In this document: piece by piece, positions 32,265 to 43,980 of the stretch
Position numbering within the stretch: the first letter of the stretch is position 1
How the letters are laid out: every line of letters begins with the position of its first letter
DNA from: Isoetes taiwanensis
Lineage: Eukaryota; Streptophyta; Lycopodiopsida; Isoetales; Isoetaceae
NCBI GenBank assembly: GCA_021234155.1
Contig: JAJEKV010000003.1
Location: forward strand, 22,535,569-22,599,568
Length of the DNA: 64,000 nt
Direction of reading: 5' to 3'
The notes under the pieces: model-generated
Database searches by the model: none
Told to the model about the DNA's origin: nothing
The model's input: the letters and a program-made list of their open reading frames with translations, nothing else
Position numbers and translations under genes: made by a program

Positions 32265-32605
32265 CCACAGCCCCCACAAATAGCAATCAGGCTAAAACTT
32301 GCATAGAATATGTCGTTTCATTTAATTGTAGATCAGAGACAAGTTGTGGCTTAATAAGGCCCATACTGCGGGTCACAATGTTCAAAGCTCCATCACAAAC
32401 TTAACTACTATTAAACATCCTGAATAAGCAAAGAGTGTATGAGTCTTCCGGTGATCAAATACTTTGGCCCTTTCTGAACTGGGTTACTAGAAAGAAAATT
32501 TTATTTTGATCTTGAATCACATGTCAGATGTTCTTCATTCCCGAAATTTCTATTTAGTTGGTTCAAGTAAAGACCATAGTTTTCTTGTTGATTGTTTTCC
32601 GTACC

Positions 32606-33947
32606 ACGCTATAGGAAGTTACTCTTCCGCACTTGTGTAACAAGGTGATGTTGGTATTGATGTGCAACTTGTGTAAGACTCACAGAGGCCTTCCTTTTGA
32701 TCTCAACGCCGCTAATTAATTTCTAGCACTCATGTTCCCACCAACGAGAGTGTGCGGTGTCAAGTCCAGCCTATAGCATCAAAGATGATCTTGTAGCACA
32801 TAATGATTAGACTAGTTCTTCCTATCAACTTAATATCAACGCTCCGTATAGTAGAAAAGTGTGTACATGTGCAGATCCAAGCATTCTACTAGTGTACTAT
32901 CTACAGCTTTATGCCACATTTCATTGAGGACCAGCCTTGAATTGAGAAGAACTACATGTAAACCAGGCAGTTTTTTATTCCTTCTAATAGTTTAGAATAC
33001 TCGATCCCGGAGCATGTAGAGACTTTATTGCTCGTGCTAATTATTGGTTTATGGGTTTACTCTTTTCTATAGACAGATATTTGCAAGACATCCTTATTAT
33101 CATACAATATAGTAGTGACAATATATTGATAGCTTAGCTTAGGGAAATCAGAATTTGTCATTATGCACAACATAAGAGTCAATATAAAAAGTCTCAAACG
33201 CTTTTGTACATGAGAAGAATGGAAATGTTTTCTACAATGTCAAGAACTGTGCTAAACTTGTCAGTTACGTATTGCTTCTCTCAGACTGTGTAACAAAGGT
33301 GATGTGCCATATTGATGTGTAACTTGTGTAAGACCATGGTGATAGTCTTCCTTTTGATCTTCAACGCCGCCAATTAATTTTCTAGCACTCTGCTATGTTC
33401 CGCATCAACGAGCAAAAGGTGTCAAGTCCATGCTCTATAGCATCGCATGATCTTTGTAGCACATAATGATTAGACTAGTTCTTCCTATCAACTTTAATAT
33501 CAACGCTCCGTATAGTAGAAAAGTGTGTATAGCCAAGATCCAAGCATTCTACTAGTATTTATCTACAAAATTTTATGCTACATTTCATTGAGGACTTTCA
33601 AATTTTGAATTGAGAAGAAGAACTAGCATGTAAACTGCAGCAGCCTTTATTCCTTCTAATAGTTTAGAACACTTTGTTGCTATTACAGGATCCCGGAGCA
33701 TGAGAGACTTGGTCTGCTCGTGCCAATTGGGTGGTTTATGGGTTTACTTCCTTTTCTATAGACAGCAGGGTTCAAAACATATCCTTATTATCATACAATA
33801 TAGTGGTTAAATACATTGATAGCTTAGCTTAGGGAAATCAGAATTTGTCATTATGCACAACATAAGAGTCATTATAAAAGTCTCAAACGCTTTGTACATG
33901 AGAAGAATGGAAATGTTTTCCATAATGCCAAGAATCTGTGCTAACTT
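32606..33947 (+). repeat. Local tandem duplication, unit ~653 bp (distal copy only)
   Basis: Units of about 32606-33258 and 33259-33947 are each homologous to 2440-3115, which is present once in the proximal copy. Both begin near gtgtaacaa(a)ggtgatgt and end near ctgtgctaaacttg. The two units differ by many small indels. Confidence 0.8.
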
Positions 33948-34565
33948 GTACAGAATATGCGCCGCTACCATGAAAATATAGAACGGAGGAGCTGTGGCTT
34001 AAAACGCCCATGTTTTGATTCAAGGAAAGGTCCAAAGCTCCATGGCAATCTCAAGTATTATTGAAATTCAACAAGCAAGTGGGTCTTCTCATCAAATACA
34101 CTTCCAAGAATCTTAACATTCATATCCATGTTCTTTAATTTTGCCAATGAGTTTTAATCTTCACTTATTTAAAATAGATCAAGGACAAGAACTTTTCTAG
34201 GTTCCTTTTCAACTGCTACTTAAGGAGTTCCAGAAAAAGCTTTTTGTTGATCCCGAATCACATGTCAGAGATTTTCTAAAAAGGCAAACAGTTTCCATTA
34301 CAATTGCTGTAATAGAAGCTATGATCAAGAGCCCTTTATTAAGTTTCCTAGTATCTAACAGATGAAGGTTTCAAAGATCCAAGAATTTACTAATACAAGC
34401 CGCTGTCTATGTCACATTACATTGTAATTTTAACTCTCTTTACTTGAGAACAACTAGCATGCAAACAAAATCTAGAGGATCGCTTTTTCTATAGGCAAGA
34501 GGTTTGCAATGTCCTTTTACCACATTCCTGCGGTGAAGCTTCTAATATACAAATGTGAGTAGTGG
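33948..34565. other. Non-coding counterpart of 3116-3756
   Basis: Collinear with the proximal non-coding segment, with numerous small indels. No gene seen. Confidence 0.5.
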
Positions 34566-35246
34566 TTAACACGCGATGTTGAGCTTTAGCGTAATCACAA
34601 AGTTCTTTATTATCCATAATTAATGGCGCGACGTATTTCAGCATTAAGGCCAAAATTATCTGATAAAATGTACCATAGAGTAGGAAAACAAGTTATACAT
34701 TTTAAAATAAAAGCACCGCCATCGAGACAAGTAGATGGAGATTCTCAGTCATAGCTAGTAACTTGATATGAGATTCTTTTGTGTCATAGCTAGTAACTTG
34801 ATATTGTCAAAGTGTAAGCAATTTGTGTTTACATTGAATAAGCCATAAGGACTCCAAGGTAACTCCCATTATGAAGTCAAGCCACGAGTTATAATATGCA
34901 CTCGCCTCTTTGACACAACACACATGCTTGGTCAGAGGCAGTGGTAAATGGGCCAAGTGTATAGAAACCCGATTGATTCCTTTCATACTTAATAAGGCTA
35001 ATTCACTTTATTTTGGGGCATTAAAGTATCATCAAGTAAATTAGAGTGTTAAGTTTTAACATACTTGTTACATAAGATGCGTAACTCACTGCTTTTGATA
35101 TAACATGCTTGATTTGTAGCATAAGCATTAGTAAGTGTAAGGTGAAGGCCGTGGATTTAGGAGTCTACATTTTGATGGTCCATAAGAATGCATTGTGCCA
35201 GCATGGTGCTAGAAATATACAAGTTTGCACACATAATGATTAGACT
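34566..35246 (+). repeat. Left arm of the long inverted repeat (distal copy)
   Basis: Counterpart of 3757-4435. It pairs in inverted orientation with 38808-39463 and keeps the ATAACATGC modules and the duplicated 36 bp motif in mutated form. Confidence 0.65.
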
Positions 35247-35730
35247 AGATCTTCCTATTATTTCTACAAGTTTCAGATACTAGGAAAGGTATACTAAGCA
35301 TCCGATAGCATAGAAAATGAAAAGATAAAAGACTCAAGCAGCTCAAAATAAAAAGGAAGTGAATCTGCTTTGAGTGCGAATCATGCCCTAGTGTTTTGTG
35401 CATTTTGTTGGCAAGCAATGTTTGGTCCTATTGCTCCACTTTTACATACCTTCAAGGCTATAGGCATCTCAGAAGCAATCTTAAAAACTTTGAACCAAAA
35501 GTTTTATTCTTATTTTCAAAAGGGAAGTTTCACCAAATTTAGTAGTGCATATGGTTCGGACTAAAACTCGCAATATAATTGCATATATCGATATGCATGC
35601 TATTTTAGGCCTTTGCATGGTCTTCGGATTTATTTTAGGTCATGCTTCTTCAAGAAAACTATTGGGTGCTTGATACTTTGCTTATCTATTGCGGTGAGCG
35701 TTTGCAAATATGTGTATGGTAGTTTCACTC

Positions 35731-37433
35731 AGATATTATTTTTTTTTTTTTTTTTGAAGGCAAGTTTTTACTATAATAAAAAATGGTATAAGATCTATTT
35801 AGACTCCCACATGGGCCAAATAGGAAGTATTTTAGCAAATGGCTCCACTTAGCCAAATGCAATGCTTTCAAGACAAACTCCTGTAAAGAATGTGGGTTCT
35901 AGTAAAAGACAACCTCAAACAACCTTATTACATCAGAGAGTGATCCCGATATCCAAACAGACACTTTAAGTTCCACCACCTAGGAGTGCAACACGAAACA
36001 GAAAAAGGGTAGATTTCTATCTTCGTTAACTCTACTTCCATTACTTTACCAATGCCACAAAGACTAATGTGGGAGAGAGCAACCTTTCCACTTTCGCACT
36101 TAGAGCTCCATACTCACTCAGCTTTACATAGGCATAAAAGCTCACCCTAAAAGGTGGTCTCGTGATCCACCTATCACATGACATTGCTTAGATTTCATCC
36201 TGCTTTAGCTCTACTTCCATACTAGAGCAATGAGAAACATATGGCCTCCCGTCCAATGTCTCATCGAACCCATTCCCCAACAGACATTGCTTTGCAGACC
36301 TTAAAACCCACATCTCCTTCCAACGGATGGAAGAGGGACAACATGAAGAGGAAAATCCTTCCAAGTACACATACACATGCTACATAATTGTGACCAACCA
36401 TGGCCGAACTTGAACAAGCATTACATACAACTGAAGCTCCCCAAATCACTAAGCTTCCTCCGCTAAAATCGATTATTCCGAAGGTCTCTTCGCACACCCT
36501 GTCACCCGAGACTGCATGCTAAGGGGCCCGCCTGTGGATAGAACGACCAACCAGGGCTCGCTGACCGCACTACTACAAGCCAAAGAAGAACCTGCAATAA
36601 GAGTAATCTCTTAGATGCCGCAAATAATATGTCCAAAGAGCACTTTCTGAGTGTCCAAATTGCTGTAATCAAAAACATGACATATCCGTAGTTAAACGAG
36701 TGTAGTCAGAGCCCTGGGATAGTAGAACTGCACTATACTAGGTTCATGTCACCACAATTGAATCCCCAATGCAACACACATAGCACAAAAGAATAATTTC
36801 GCCCATCATGTTTAAAGTTGAAGAAAACTCCACCAACTAAATATAAATTGCCAATCTTTCCAACGATGCATCAAACTAATACCTTGGCTCAAAAGTCAGC
36901 AGCTGAGTGCAAGATCTCGGGTCAAGTAGCGGAGTGCAATGGCGAGAAGACTACAGTTGAGTGCGTATCTCCAAGACCCGAGAAAGAGGGCTGCAGAGGC
37001 AAAGATGTCCATCCTCGACCGGGAGCATGGCCAAATACACCCAATGTAGCAGAAATAAAGCTTACTGGTTGAAGCTTCTCCTACAAAACAGAGCTAATGG
37101 CTACCATGGATGCAAGAACTTCCTAGACTATGGGCTGAATCGCAGAAGAAAGGCCGGACGGCCGATCTGGCCTTTATATCTTGCGCGACAGAGCAATATT
37201 CACGAGCTAAAGGAATTCTAACAAAACCTCGGTCACAAGATCAACTTGGGCTTCCAATTCTTGGAGCAAACGTAAGAAAGTATGGCTACGGTTAGTGGCC
37301 AAAGGATTGCCTCTCACCACTCTTCCAAAGAAGATTAGAGGATTTTGGCTTGCTTCACGAGTTAGCGGCCGCCACCGCTCTAGCCGCACCCTAACCCTAA
37401 CATCTCCGAAAAAGATCCTTTCAAGATATTATT
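35731..37433 (-). mobile_element. Poly(A)-tailed retroposon of 1.68 kb, distal copy only
   Basis: The insert is 35741-37423. On the plus strand it starts with a run of T (to 35755), i.e. a poly(A) tail on the minus strand. It is bounded by AGATATTATT at 35731-35740 and 37424-37433, a ~10 bp target-site duplication. The proximal copy has the empty site near 4930. The minus-strand body carries several short ORFs (36188-36376, 36261-36497, 37207-37389) with no RT or other motif I recognise. It may be a processed pseudogene or a 5'-truncated or non-autonomous LINE derivative. Confidence 0.85.
37207..37389 (-). CDS. Unrecognised 60 aa ORF near the 5' end of the retroposon
   Basis: The first sizeable frame from the 5' end of the insert, beginning MRLERWRPLTREAS and ending in an amphipathic L-L-Q-E-L-E-A-Q-V-D-L helix. 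It recalls nothing I can name. Its position ~35 bases from the element's 5' end would suit the first ORF of a retrocopied mRNA. Function unknown. Confidence 0.25.
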   Translation of the reverse strand: MRLERWRPLTREASQNPLIFFGRVVRGNPLATNRSHTFLRLLQELEAQVDLVTEVLLEFL

Positions 37434-38591
37434 GAGTAATTAGCCCCGATTCATATCTATGAATCAAATTAATGCTAAAATACATGCTACATTTGTGATT
37501 TTCATCTAATGGCAAGTGTTTCTATTTCAAAGATTTTCATGCATAACAAGATAGTTCAAGAAGAAGTCTCAGATACTGATGTATCGCTAAGTGCGCATGT
37601 TTTGCAAATCTCGAAGGGTCATTTTGATTTTTAGTTTGATGTTGCAGGCGATGGGCATGGCATCTTATATTTCAAAAGTAAGTCATGAGGTCTATCTTCA
37701 CCCAATATTCCATTGCGGTTGCTTACCCTTTATACCAAGAAGGATTAATGCTAGTCTTTGAATTAGAGCTTTTGCGGTGGAAGTACTTTCTCAAGGAAGA
37801 AATTTAGCAAAAGCATTCCATTTTTTTTTGTTTTATTTTATGTTCTAATCGGCTCAAACTGCTCAATCACTGATACATACATATAGCTACAAGACAATCT
37901 TTCATGATGTAGAGATCCGCTAGCACGCCCTTTTATGCATTGGTTAGCTCATAACTTCGCATGGACGCCTGGGTAAATGGCCACCACTCAGAGTAAACAA
38001 ATGGCTACCACTATGTAGTGAAATGCCATTGATCCCAACTCAACTCCAGCACTGTATATATACCCTTGCATCCTATTCATCTAGGCAAATACAAAAGTGT
38101 AACCACATTGATGGCTTTCATAAATCTTTTGCATCCCCGATGAGTTAACACCTGATCATTCTTTATATCCAACATTAGATGCATGATATATTTTGGGAAA
38201 TGTAAGTATATCTCTCTTTTATCTCTATTTTGCATATTACTTATTTTAGTTTCCATAAATTGAGAGTCCGAAATGTCTCAAGTAAATGCCATAGATATTC
38301 TACATAAAATACATTATGTGACGTAAATAATGCTTAATGGTAAGCATGACATATGTGTCGACGTATGTACCTATGTATTTACATAGGACCACATGATTTA
38401 TAGTTTAGCATATATATTTAAGTTCATGTATGCCCCTAGCTAGGTTAGGGTGTCAACATGTCAGGCTCTTACACGCCATATAATGCGACTCATCTCTCAG
38501 AGTAATCAAGAAAACAATCCAATCCATCATTTCTTTTTCTCGAGTTCTTTAAGGGCTAAGCTTACTAGAATCTATTCAATTGTTCTCAACA
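37434..38591. other. Non-coding counterpart of 4935-6113 and empty site of the GC-rich LINE
   Basis: Collinear with the proximal spacer. At 38575-38600 the sequence runs tctattcaattgttctcaac, then atcttatttaaata without interruption, where the proximal copy carries the 2.76 kb LINE. Confidence 0.7.
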
Positions 38592-38805
38592 TCTTATTTA
38601 AATATATAGTTTGGCCGACACTATATAAAAGGGAGTCCCGGGAAAAGGGATTAGGCCAGTAATGGCAATAAAAATACAATGCCACTACATCTATTGAGTG
38701 CACTATGATGTCACAACCAGATATGTTTATGGATCTGTGGGGAATGATGGAATGTAGTATATGATACAATTAAGTCCCAATGCTTGGATATATAATCACC
38801 ACGCC
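38592..38805 (+). repeat. Direct repeat unit A (distal copy)
   Basis: Counterpart of 8878-9090, with the TATATAAAAGGGAGTC motif. It pairs with 39706-39920. Confidence 0.6.
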
Positions 38806-38807
38806 TA

Positions 38808-39463
38808 AAGTCTAATCATTACATGAAAACTTGTATACTGGGCACTATGCCTCGCGCACAATGCATTCTTATGGACATAAAATGTAGATTCTAAATCTGC
38901 ACCCTCCCGCTACACTTTGTCAATGCTTATGTTACAAAACCAAGCTGGTTATGTCAAAGGTGGAGCCGGGCTTCAGATGTTATAACAAGTAATGAAAATA
39001 TAATACAACAGTCAAGACTGGATCAAGGCTTCTAAGTTCAAATAAAGTGAGATTAGCCCTGACGAAATTTCAAGAGCACAAACCCATGACGCTTTGAGAA
39101 GACTGGGTTACTAGCTAAGGTATAAAGAGGCTCAATGCGCTCTAACCACACCTCTCATGCCACTTACCAATGCCTCTACAAGCAAGCATGTTATGTCAGT
39201 GGCAAAGTGCATGTTATAATGCTAGTTAGAATAATGGAGATGACCGACTATATATGGCTTATTGAATGTAAGAGCAATAAAGGAATCTCCATCTAGTTGT
39301 CTCAGAATCAAAGAATCAATATGCTTTTTATTTCCAAAAACGATAACTTGTTCCTTGCTCCAGAAGTCACATTTACCGGGACATTGCAAACTAGGTGCGC
39401 TTAATAAAAATACGCCGGCAAGGTTGGCGCGTAATAAGAAAGCCCAGTCACAACGTGTTAATC
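38808..39463 (-). repeat. Right arm of the long inverted repeat (distal copy)
   Basis: Counterpart of 9098-9812 and inverted partner of 34566-35246. Shorter than the proximal arm because of small deletions. Confidence 0.6.
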
Positions 39464-39705
39464 TGCATGAGTCCCAAGCAATATTCTTAAACTATTTCGA
39501 GAAATGACATGGGGTACTTCCCATGTAGAGATGTTTCACATGGGAGTCCAACTGTCAGGCCTGGCAAATCTTGAAGATGCTCTAACCTCGTGTGCTTTCC
39601 CCAGCTCCATCCTCAAGAAGGCTGCCTTCTTGGACATGGCATTGGATTTAAAGACTTATAATCAGACCATTGCGCCATAATTCATTCAACTCGGCCCTTA
39701 GCATC

Positions 39706-39920
39706 TTTATTTAAATATATAGTTTGTCGACACTATATAAAGGGTCCTAAAGGAATTAGCTAGGTATGTGGTACATAAAATACAATGCTACTAAGTATTC
39801 ACTCTGTGGTGCACCACCGAAGGTCACAAGGCAATCATATGTTTAAGTGAATCCATAGGAAATGATAAGGAGGTAGTATCCGTATACAATTAAATCCTGC
39901 TTGACATATAATCACAAAAC
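39706..39920 (+). repeat. Direct repeat unit B (distal copy)
   Basis: Counterpart of 10050-10275. From here to the copia 5' LTR at 40391 the sequence is non-coding, as in the proximal copy. Confidence 0.6.
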
Positions 39921-40390
39921 TCAAGTGTTTATGATAAAGATAGAATTTGAGTAGAACCACTAATTGAAAGATTTTCATTTTGATTATATTTTTACCCAAC
40001 TAAAAATGCCACATTTGTAGTCTTAGATCCATACGTTAATTACTCGCTTTGTCCAACAAAGTTGCAAACTTTATTCTATTCTAATTTGTTTTAGAAATTT
40101 AATGGGATGTAATATACCAAAGAGTAGATTTTATGTGTTAATGCATCCGCAAAGTGATTTATGCCAACATAATGCTCTTCGCATTTCATTATTGTTCTCG
40201 TGATCCACCGCATATGAATGCCAAGATTAACATAAGATGAAACATCAAAATACAAATACATATTTATGCGTGGTTTGTTGACAAAGATGGAGGCGGTCGA
40301 CATCTTTTGGCCATGCCTCTATCCACACCATATTGAGATCGCATGGTAGGGCACCACCGCTTCCACACCCCCAAAACCCCATTGGCAGAG

Positions 40391-40778
40391 ATTAGAATTA
40401 TGTGCTATGGTTTTTTATAAACCATAGAGAAGCTAATGGTCATTGAATATTATTGCTTGGTAATGGTTCATGATTTTGAATCTTACTATTGCTATTTCTA
40501 GATAACTCCTAAATTCTAGTCGGTGAACAGATCCCTGCTGTGTGGAAAATAAAAGCTGGATCTAGTCAGCCGATTAGATCAACGAGTAGATATGATGATG
40601 GAGTTGCCGTATTTTGATCCCCTAATATATTTACGCAGAGTTTATACTTTGTACGCATAAAAATTGATTGTGAGAATGAATTGGAATTGTGACATTTATT
40701 TTTGGCTATAGTTCAATTGTGTGACATTGATGCAATAGGATAAGGTATTGTAGCGGGCTGATAAATTATTACTTTTCA
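40391..40778 (+). repeat. Copia 5' LTR (distal copy)
   Basis: About 388 bp. The start reads agattagaatt where the proximal LTR has cattgtagaatt, so the TG terminus is blurred. The end, ttttcattggtatcg, leads into the altered primer site at 40780-40791. Confidence 0.85.
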
Positions 40779-40802
40779 TTGGTATCGTAGCTAGATAGAA
40801 CA

Positions 40803-42096
40803 ATGTCCACACGCTTTGGAGCTACATTACAGCCCTGAAGTATTTCAGGACTGAGGCTTTCAGACATGGAAAGAAAGAATTAAAGAAGTCTTACAATTTG
40901 AAGGATTTTTATGGCAAGAGTAACTGAGTCTAATGGCAGTTGATGATGAAGCTAGCAGCCTCAGCAATAGGAGAGGTCAAATCGCAAAACTGGAGAGTCT
41001 CAACAAAATCTAAAGAGTGTAAGTGTTAGTAGTGATAGAACAAGTGATGACTTGAAAAATAAGCCGCTAAGGCTATAATTATGCAAGGTCAAATCAAGCA
41101 TAATGCTTAAACCGAGGATTTGAGTTCTAGAGATGCTAAAGCATTTGTATCAAGCATATCACGATTTAAAAGCCTGTCCTGTGAGTAGATGTCTGGAAAA
41201 GGAAATTAGGAAAGATGAGGACGGATGAGAAAATCGATGACCACAATGTTCCATAAGCTCATGATCTCCCTTTGTGCGTATTTAGAGGCAAAGTAGGGTA
41301 ACTATGTCCGTAAGTCATCAAATCTTGGCAATTTCCAAAAATGTTCATAATTTTGGGACCTTGGCCACACTAATAAGGACTATAGCTAGACGAGGGGAAG
41401 AGTCAAGCAAATTGTGCAAGGACTGAAAGTAGAGCAAGTCCTGTGTTGAAAATGAAATGAGGATGAGGGGAAGATTCATGGTATGTTAGTGGTAAAAAGG
41501 GAAAGCCTAAATGACAGAGGTAGGCAACTTGGTCCATGTTTTGCTGTAGGGAAGTAGGGCATTTGAAATATAAATCGCCAAGAAGTGGTCAATGTGAGGA
41601 CTTGTTACACATGTGGAGGAGTAGGGACATGTGGTTATTTAAAATGCCCAAGCCCAAAGGACAGCAAGGTGGGCAAAGGGTAGGCGGGCAGGGAATAATT
41701 GGAATACAAATAGAGGTCGAGGAGTGCCAAAGCAGCCTAAAGCCAAATGTTGTTGTTGTAGAAATGTGAGGAGGAAGATCTTAAGAGGAGGTAACAAATA
41801 CTTTTTCTAATTATTTGAATAAAGTACAAAATGTCAAGCATCTTTTGTTGTAGATTCGAGTCGAAAGAATAACCAGGGATCTTCGACACGACAAGATGTG
41901 ATAAAGAGCAGTACATAAAAGAATATACATTTGGGAGATGTAGAGTTAAAGAAGTGAAGGCTGAGGCACAAATTGTTTGATTTTGGTACAAGCAGACCAA
42001 GAGAGAAATAGGAAAGGTTCTTTGTGTGCCTCTATAGTGAAAAATTTTGATTGTAAGTCAATTAGTTGACCTTGATTATCGTGTCCTATTTGACAA
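40803..42096 (+). pseudogene. Copia Gag, zinc knuckles and protease (distal copy)
   Basis: The start codon at 40803 matches the proximal Gag start, but the frame breaks repeatedly. Knuckle remnants sit near 41540-41650 (V-G-H-L-K-Y visible in the frame from 41536). The protease region V-V-D-S-S lies near 41848. The sequence stops being collinear at 42096, where the MITE begins. Confidence 0.8.
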
Positions 42097-42868
42097 CATG
42101 GAATAAATTACTACTCCTATGTTTTGGTGTAGCCAAAATAGGGTTTGGCTAAAGTAATTCTCAAATTGAGCTTGAAGTTTCTAGCACTTGGCTAAACTAG
42201 ATGATTTTTTCTCTATCACTATTTCTTGGCTTTGGCTAAACTTTTAAAATATGGAGGCAAAATAATAGCCATCACATTACACTAATTTTAAAAGGTCCAA
42301 GCTTCCTGACAGAGACATTAAATTCATTGTTATTACAATGTAATCAATATGGACAAAGTAAACGATAATCAATACAATGTGGCATAATTGACTTTAATTA
42401 TACCATTATTATAACTTCCCATACAAAAGAAGCAACAAAGATATAAAGATACATGAACATGTTCAAAACTAAAAAAAAAAAGGAAGTACATTGTTCCTTC
42501 TAGATATGATCAACCTGGGCGGATGCTTCCAACTCGTACTCCAGGATAAGGAAAAATAAAAACAAAGAACAAAAAATTGAACCCTACTTGGTGGTTTCTC
42601 AAAGTCCTACAAGTCTTGATGTCAGCTTGTAGGCTAATTCACCCATTTTCCAAGCCTCTTTCTTAGGTTTAGCTAATCGATGTTCTAGTTGGGTTGTCTA
42701 GAGGTGGAGGTTTATTCAACTTGTAAGTTCACCGGGCGCAAAAACTGTAGCTAAAATTTTATTTTTTTTGGCGTTTTTCCCATTTAGTTTAGCCATTTTT
42801 CTTGTAAAAAGCCGGCAAATAGCCATTTGGCTAACCTTAGCTGCTATATTTTATTCCATGTTTGACAA
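42089..42868. mobile_element. hAT-type MITE, 764 bp, distal copy only
   Basis: The insert 42097-42860 begins CATGGAATAAA and ends TTTATTCCATG, perfect 11 bp terminal inverted repeats. It is flanked by an 8 bp duplication TTTGACAA (42089-42096 and 42861-42868). The proximal copy has a single TTTGACAA at the empty site near 12476. An 8 bp duplication is typical of hAT transposons. Inside are many copies of TTTGGCTAAA-like words in both orientations, a likely subterminal transposase-binding pattern. No transposase ORF; mobilised in trans by inference. Confidence 0.92.
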
Positions 42869-43980
42869 GCGTGTTTGTAGAGTTGTGAAAGATAATAAAC
42901 ATGTTTGGGGCAAAAGGGTTGGAGATCTCTTTGTTGATGTTTGAAATGTGCCAAGAAGAATCACATGTATCAATTTCCAGCTATAAAACTTGGCATGAAC
43001 ATTTATAGGACATAAGCAAATATAAACAATGTGAAAGCTCGACAAACTTGGATACATTAACAATGCCGCCAAAGAAGATCAAGAATTTGTTTCAAGGGGT
43101 TGTATGGTAGGAAAAGTACTGACTTTTAAGGTGGAGATTCAAGAGAGCAGTAAACACCATTGGAATCGGGTTCATATGTATACATGTGGCCCACTAATAT
43201 AAGAAGTCTTTTCCGAAAAGGTATTTCATCATCTTTATAGATGATTTCACTAGAAAAGCAAATGCTACCGCTTTAAGAAAAAATACAAGCTTTGAAAGCA
43301 CGAAAGAATATGTGGAATGAAGTAGAAAGAGAAACAGGTACAAAGGAAATGTTTAAGATCCTAATCGGGTGGTGAGTATATCCTAAAGAATTTTAAGGCC
43401 TTTTGCATTGAGAAGGGAATTAAAAGACAATTAATATGTAGGTATTCTCCCAAAGAGAATGGGGGTAGCAGAAAAGAAAGAAGAACATGTTTAAATGCAA
43501 CAGTCTATGCTAAAGCATGTCGGATTACCAAATATGTTGTGGGAAGAGGCATTGAAGATCGCACTTATATACAAAACAGGTCTCCAAGTGCAAGTATTGA
43601 TGGAGAAACACTGAGCCGCTGTGGTCTAAACGAATGCCATCATATGAAAGGTTTAGAATCTATGGTTGCTTGGCATGTACACATTCCGTAAGAATTGAGA
43701 AATAAATTAGATTATGTGGCCTTGATCGGGTTTTTAATTGGATATGATGAAGAATCTAAGGCATAGGAAAAGTAGTCCCAAGCAGGAGGAAAATAGTGAT
43801 AAGCAGGGATGCTATATTCTCGTAAGAATGTTTCATATAAGGATCTTAAGGATCCGATGTACAAAATAAGAAGAAGACATTGAAATGGAAATACAAATCA
43901 TAAGTCCGAAATTGATAAAGGATGATGATGGACTCGCATAAAAAATCACAGTTGGTACACAGAGGATAATAACTCGACAA
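42861..43980 (+). pseudogene. Copia pre-integrase and integrase (distal copy)
   Basis: Resumes directly after the MITE and parallels 12475-13625: W-H-E-x-F near 42990, L-C-x-x-x-K-R-Y-F near 43210, and N-G-V-A-E-x-K near 43455. The second catalytic aspartate codon in L-R-S-D-R-G-G is lost (tctgaccgg appears as tcctaatcgg). No long open frame. Confidence 0.75.

Noticed and set aside
37340-37400. NotI-like GC block (gcggccgccaccgctctag) resembling a cloning-vector polylinker
   Set aside because: The match to a polylinker is only about 14 bases and no other vector sequence is present. It lies inside the retroposon, ~50 bases from its 5' end.
37389-37402. accctaaccctaac as possible telomeric repeat
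   Set aside because: Only two units, of the wrong type for most plants (TTTAGGG), and inside the retroposon's 5' end.
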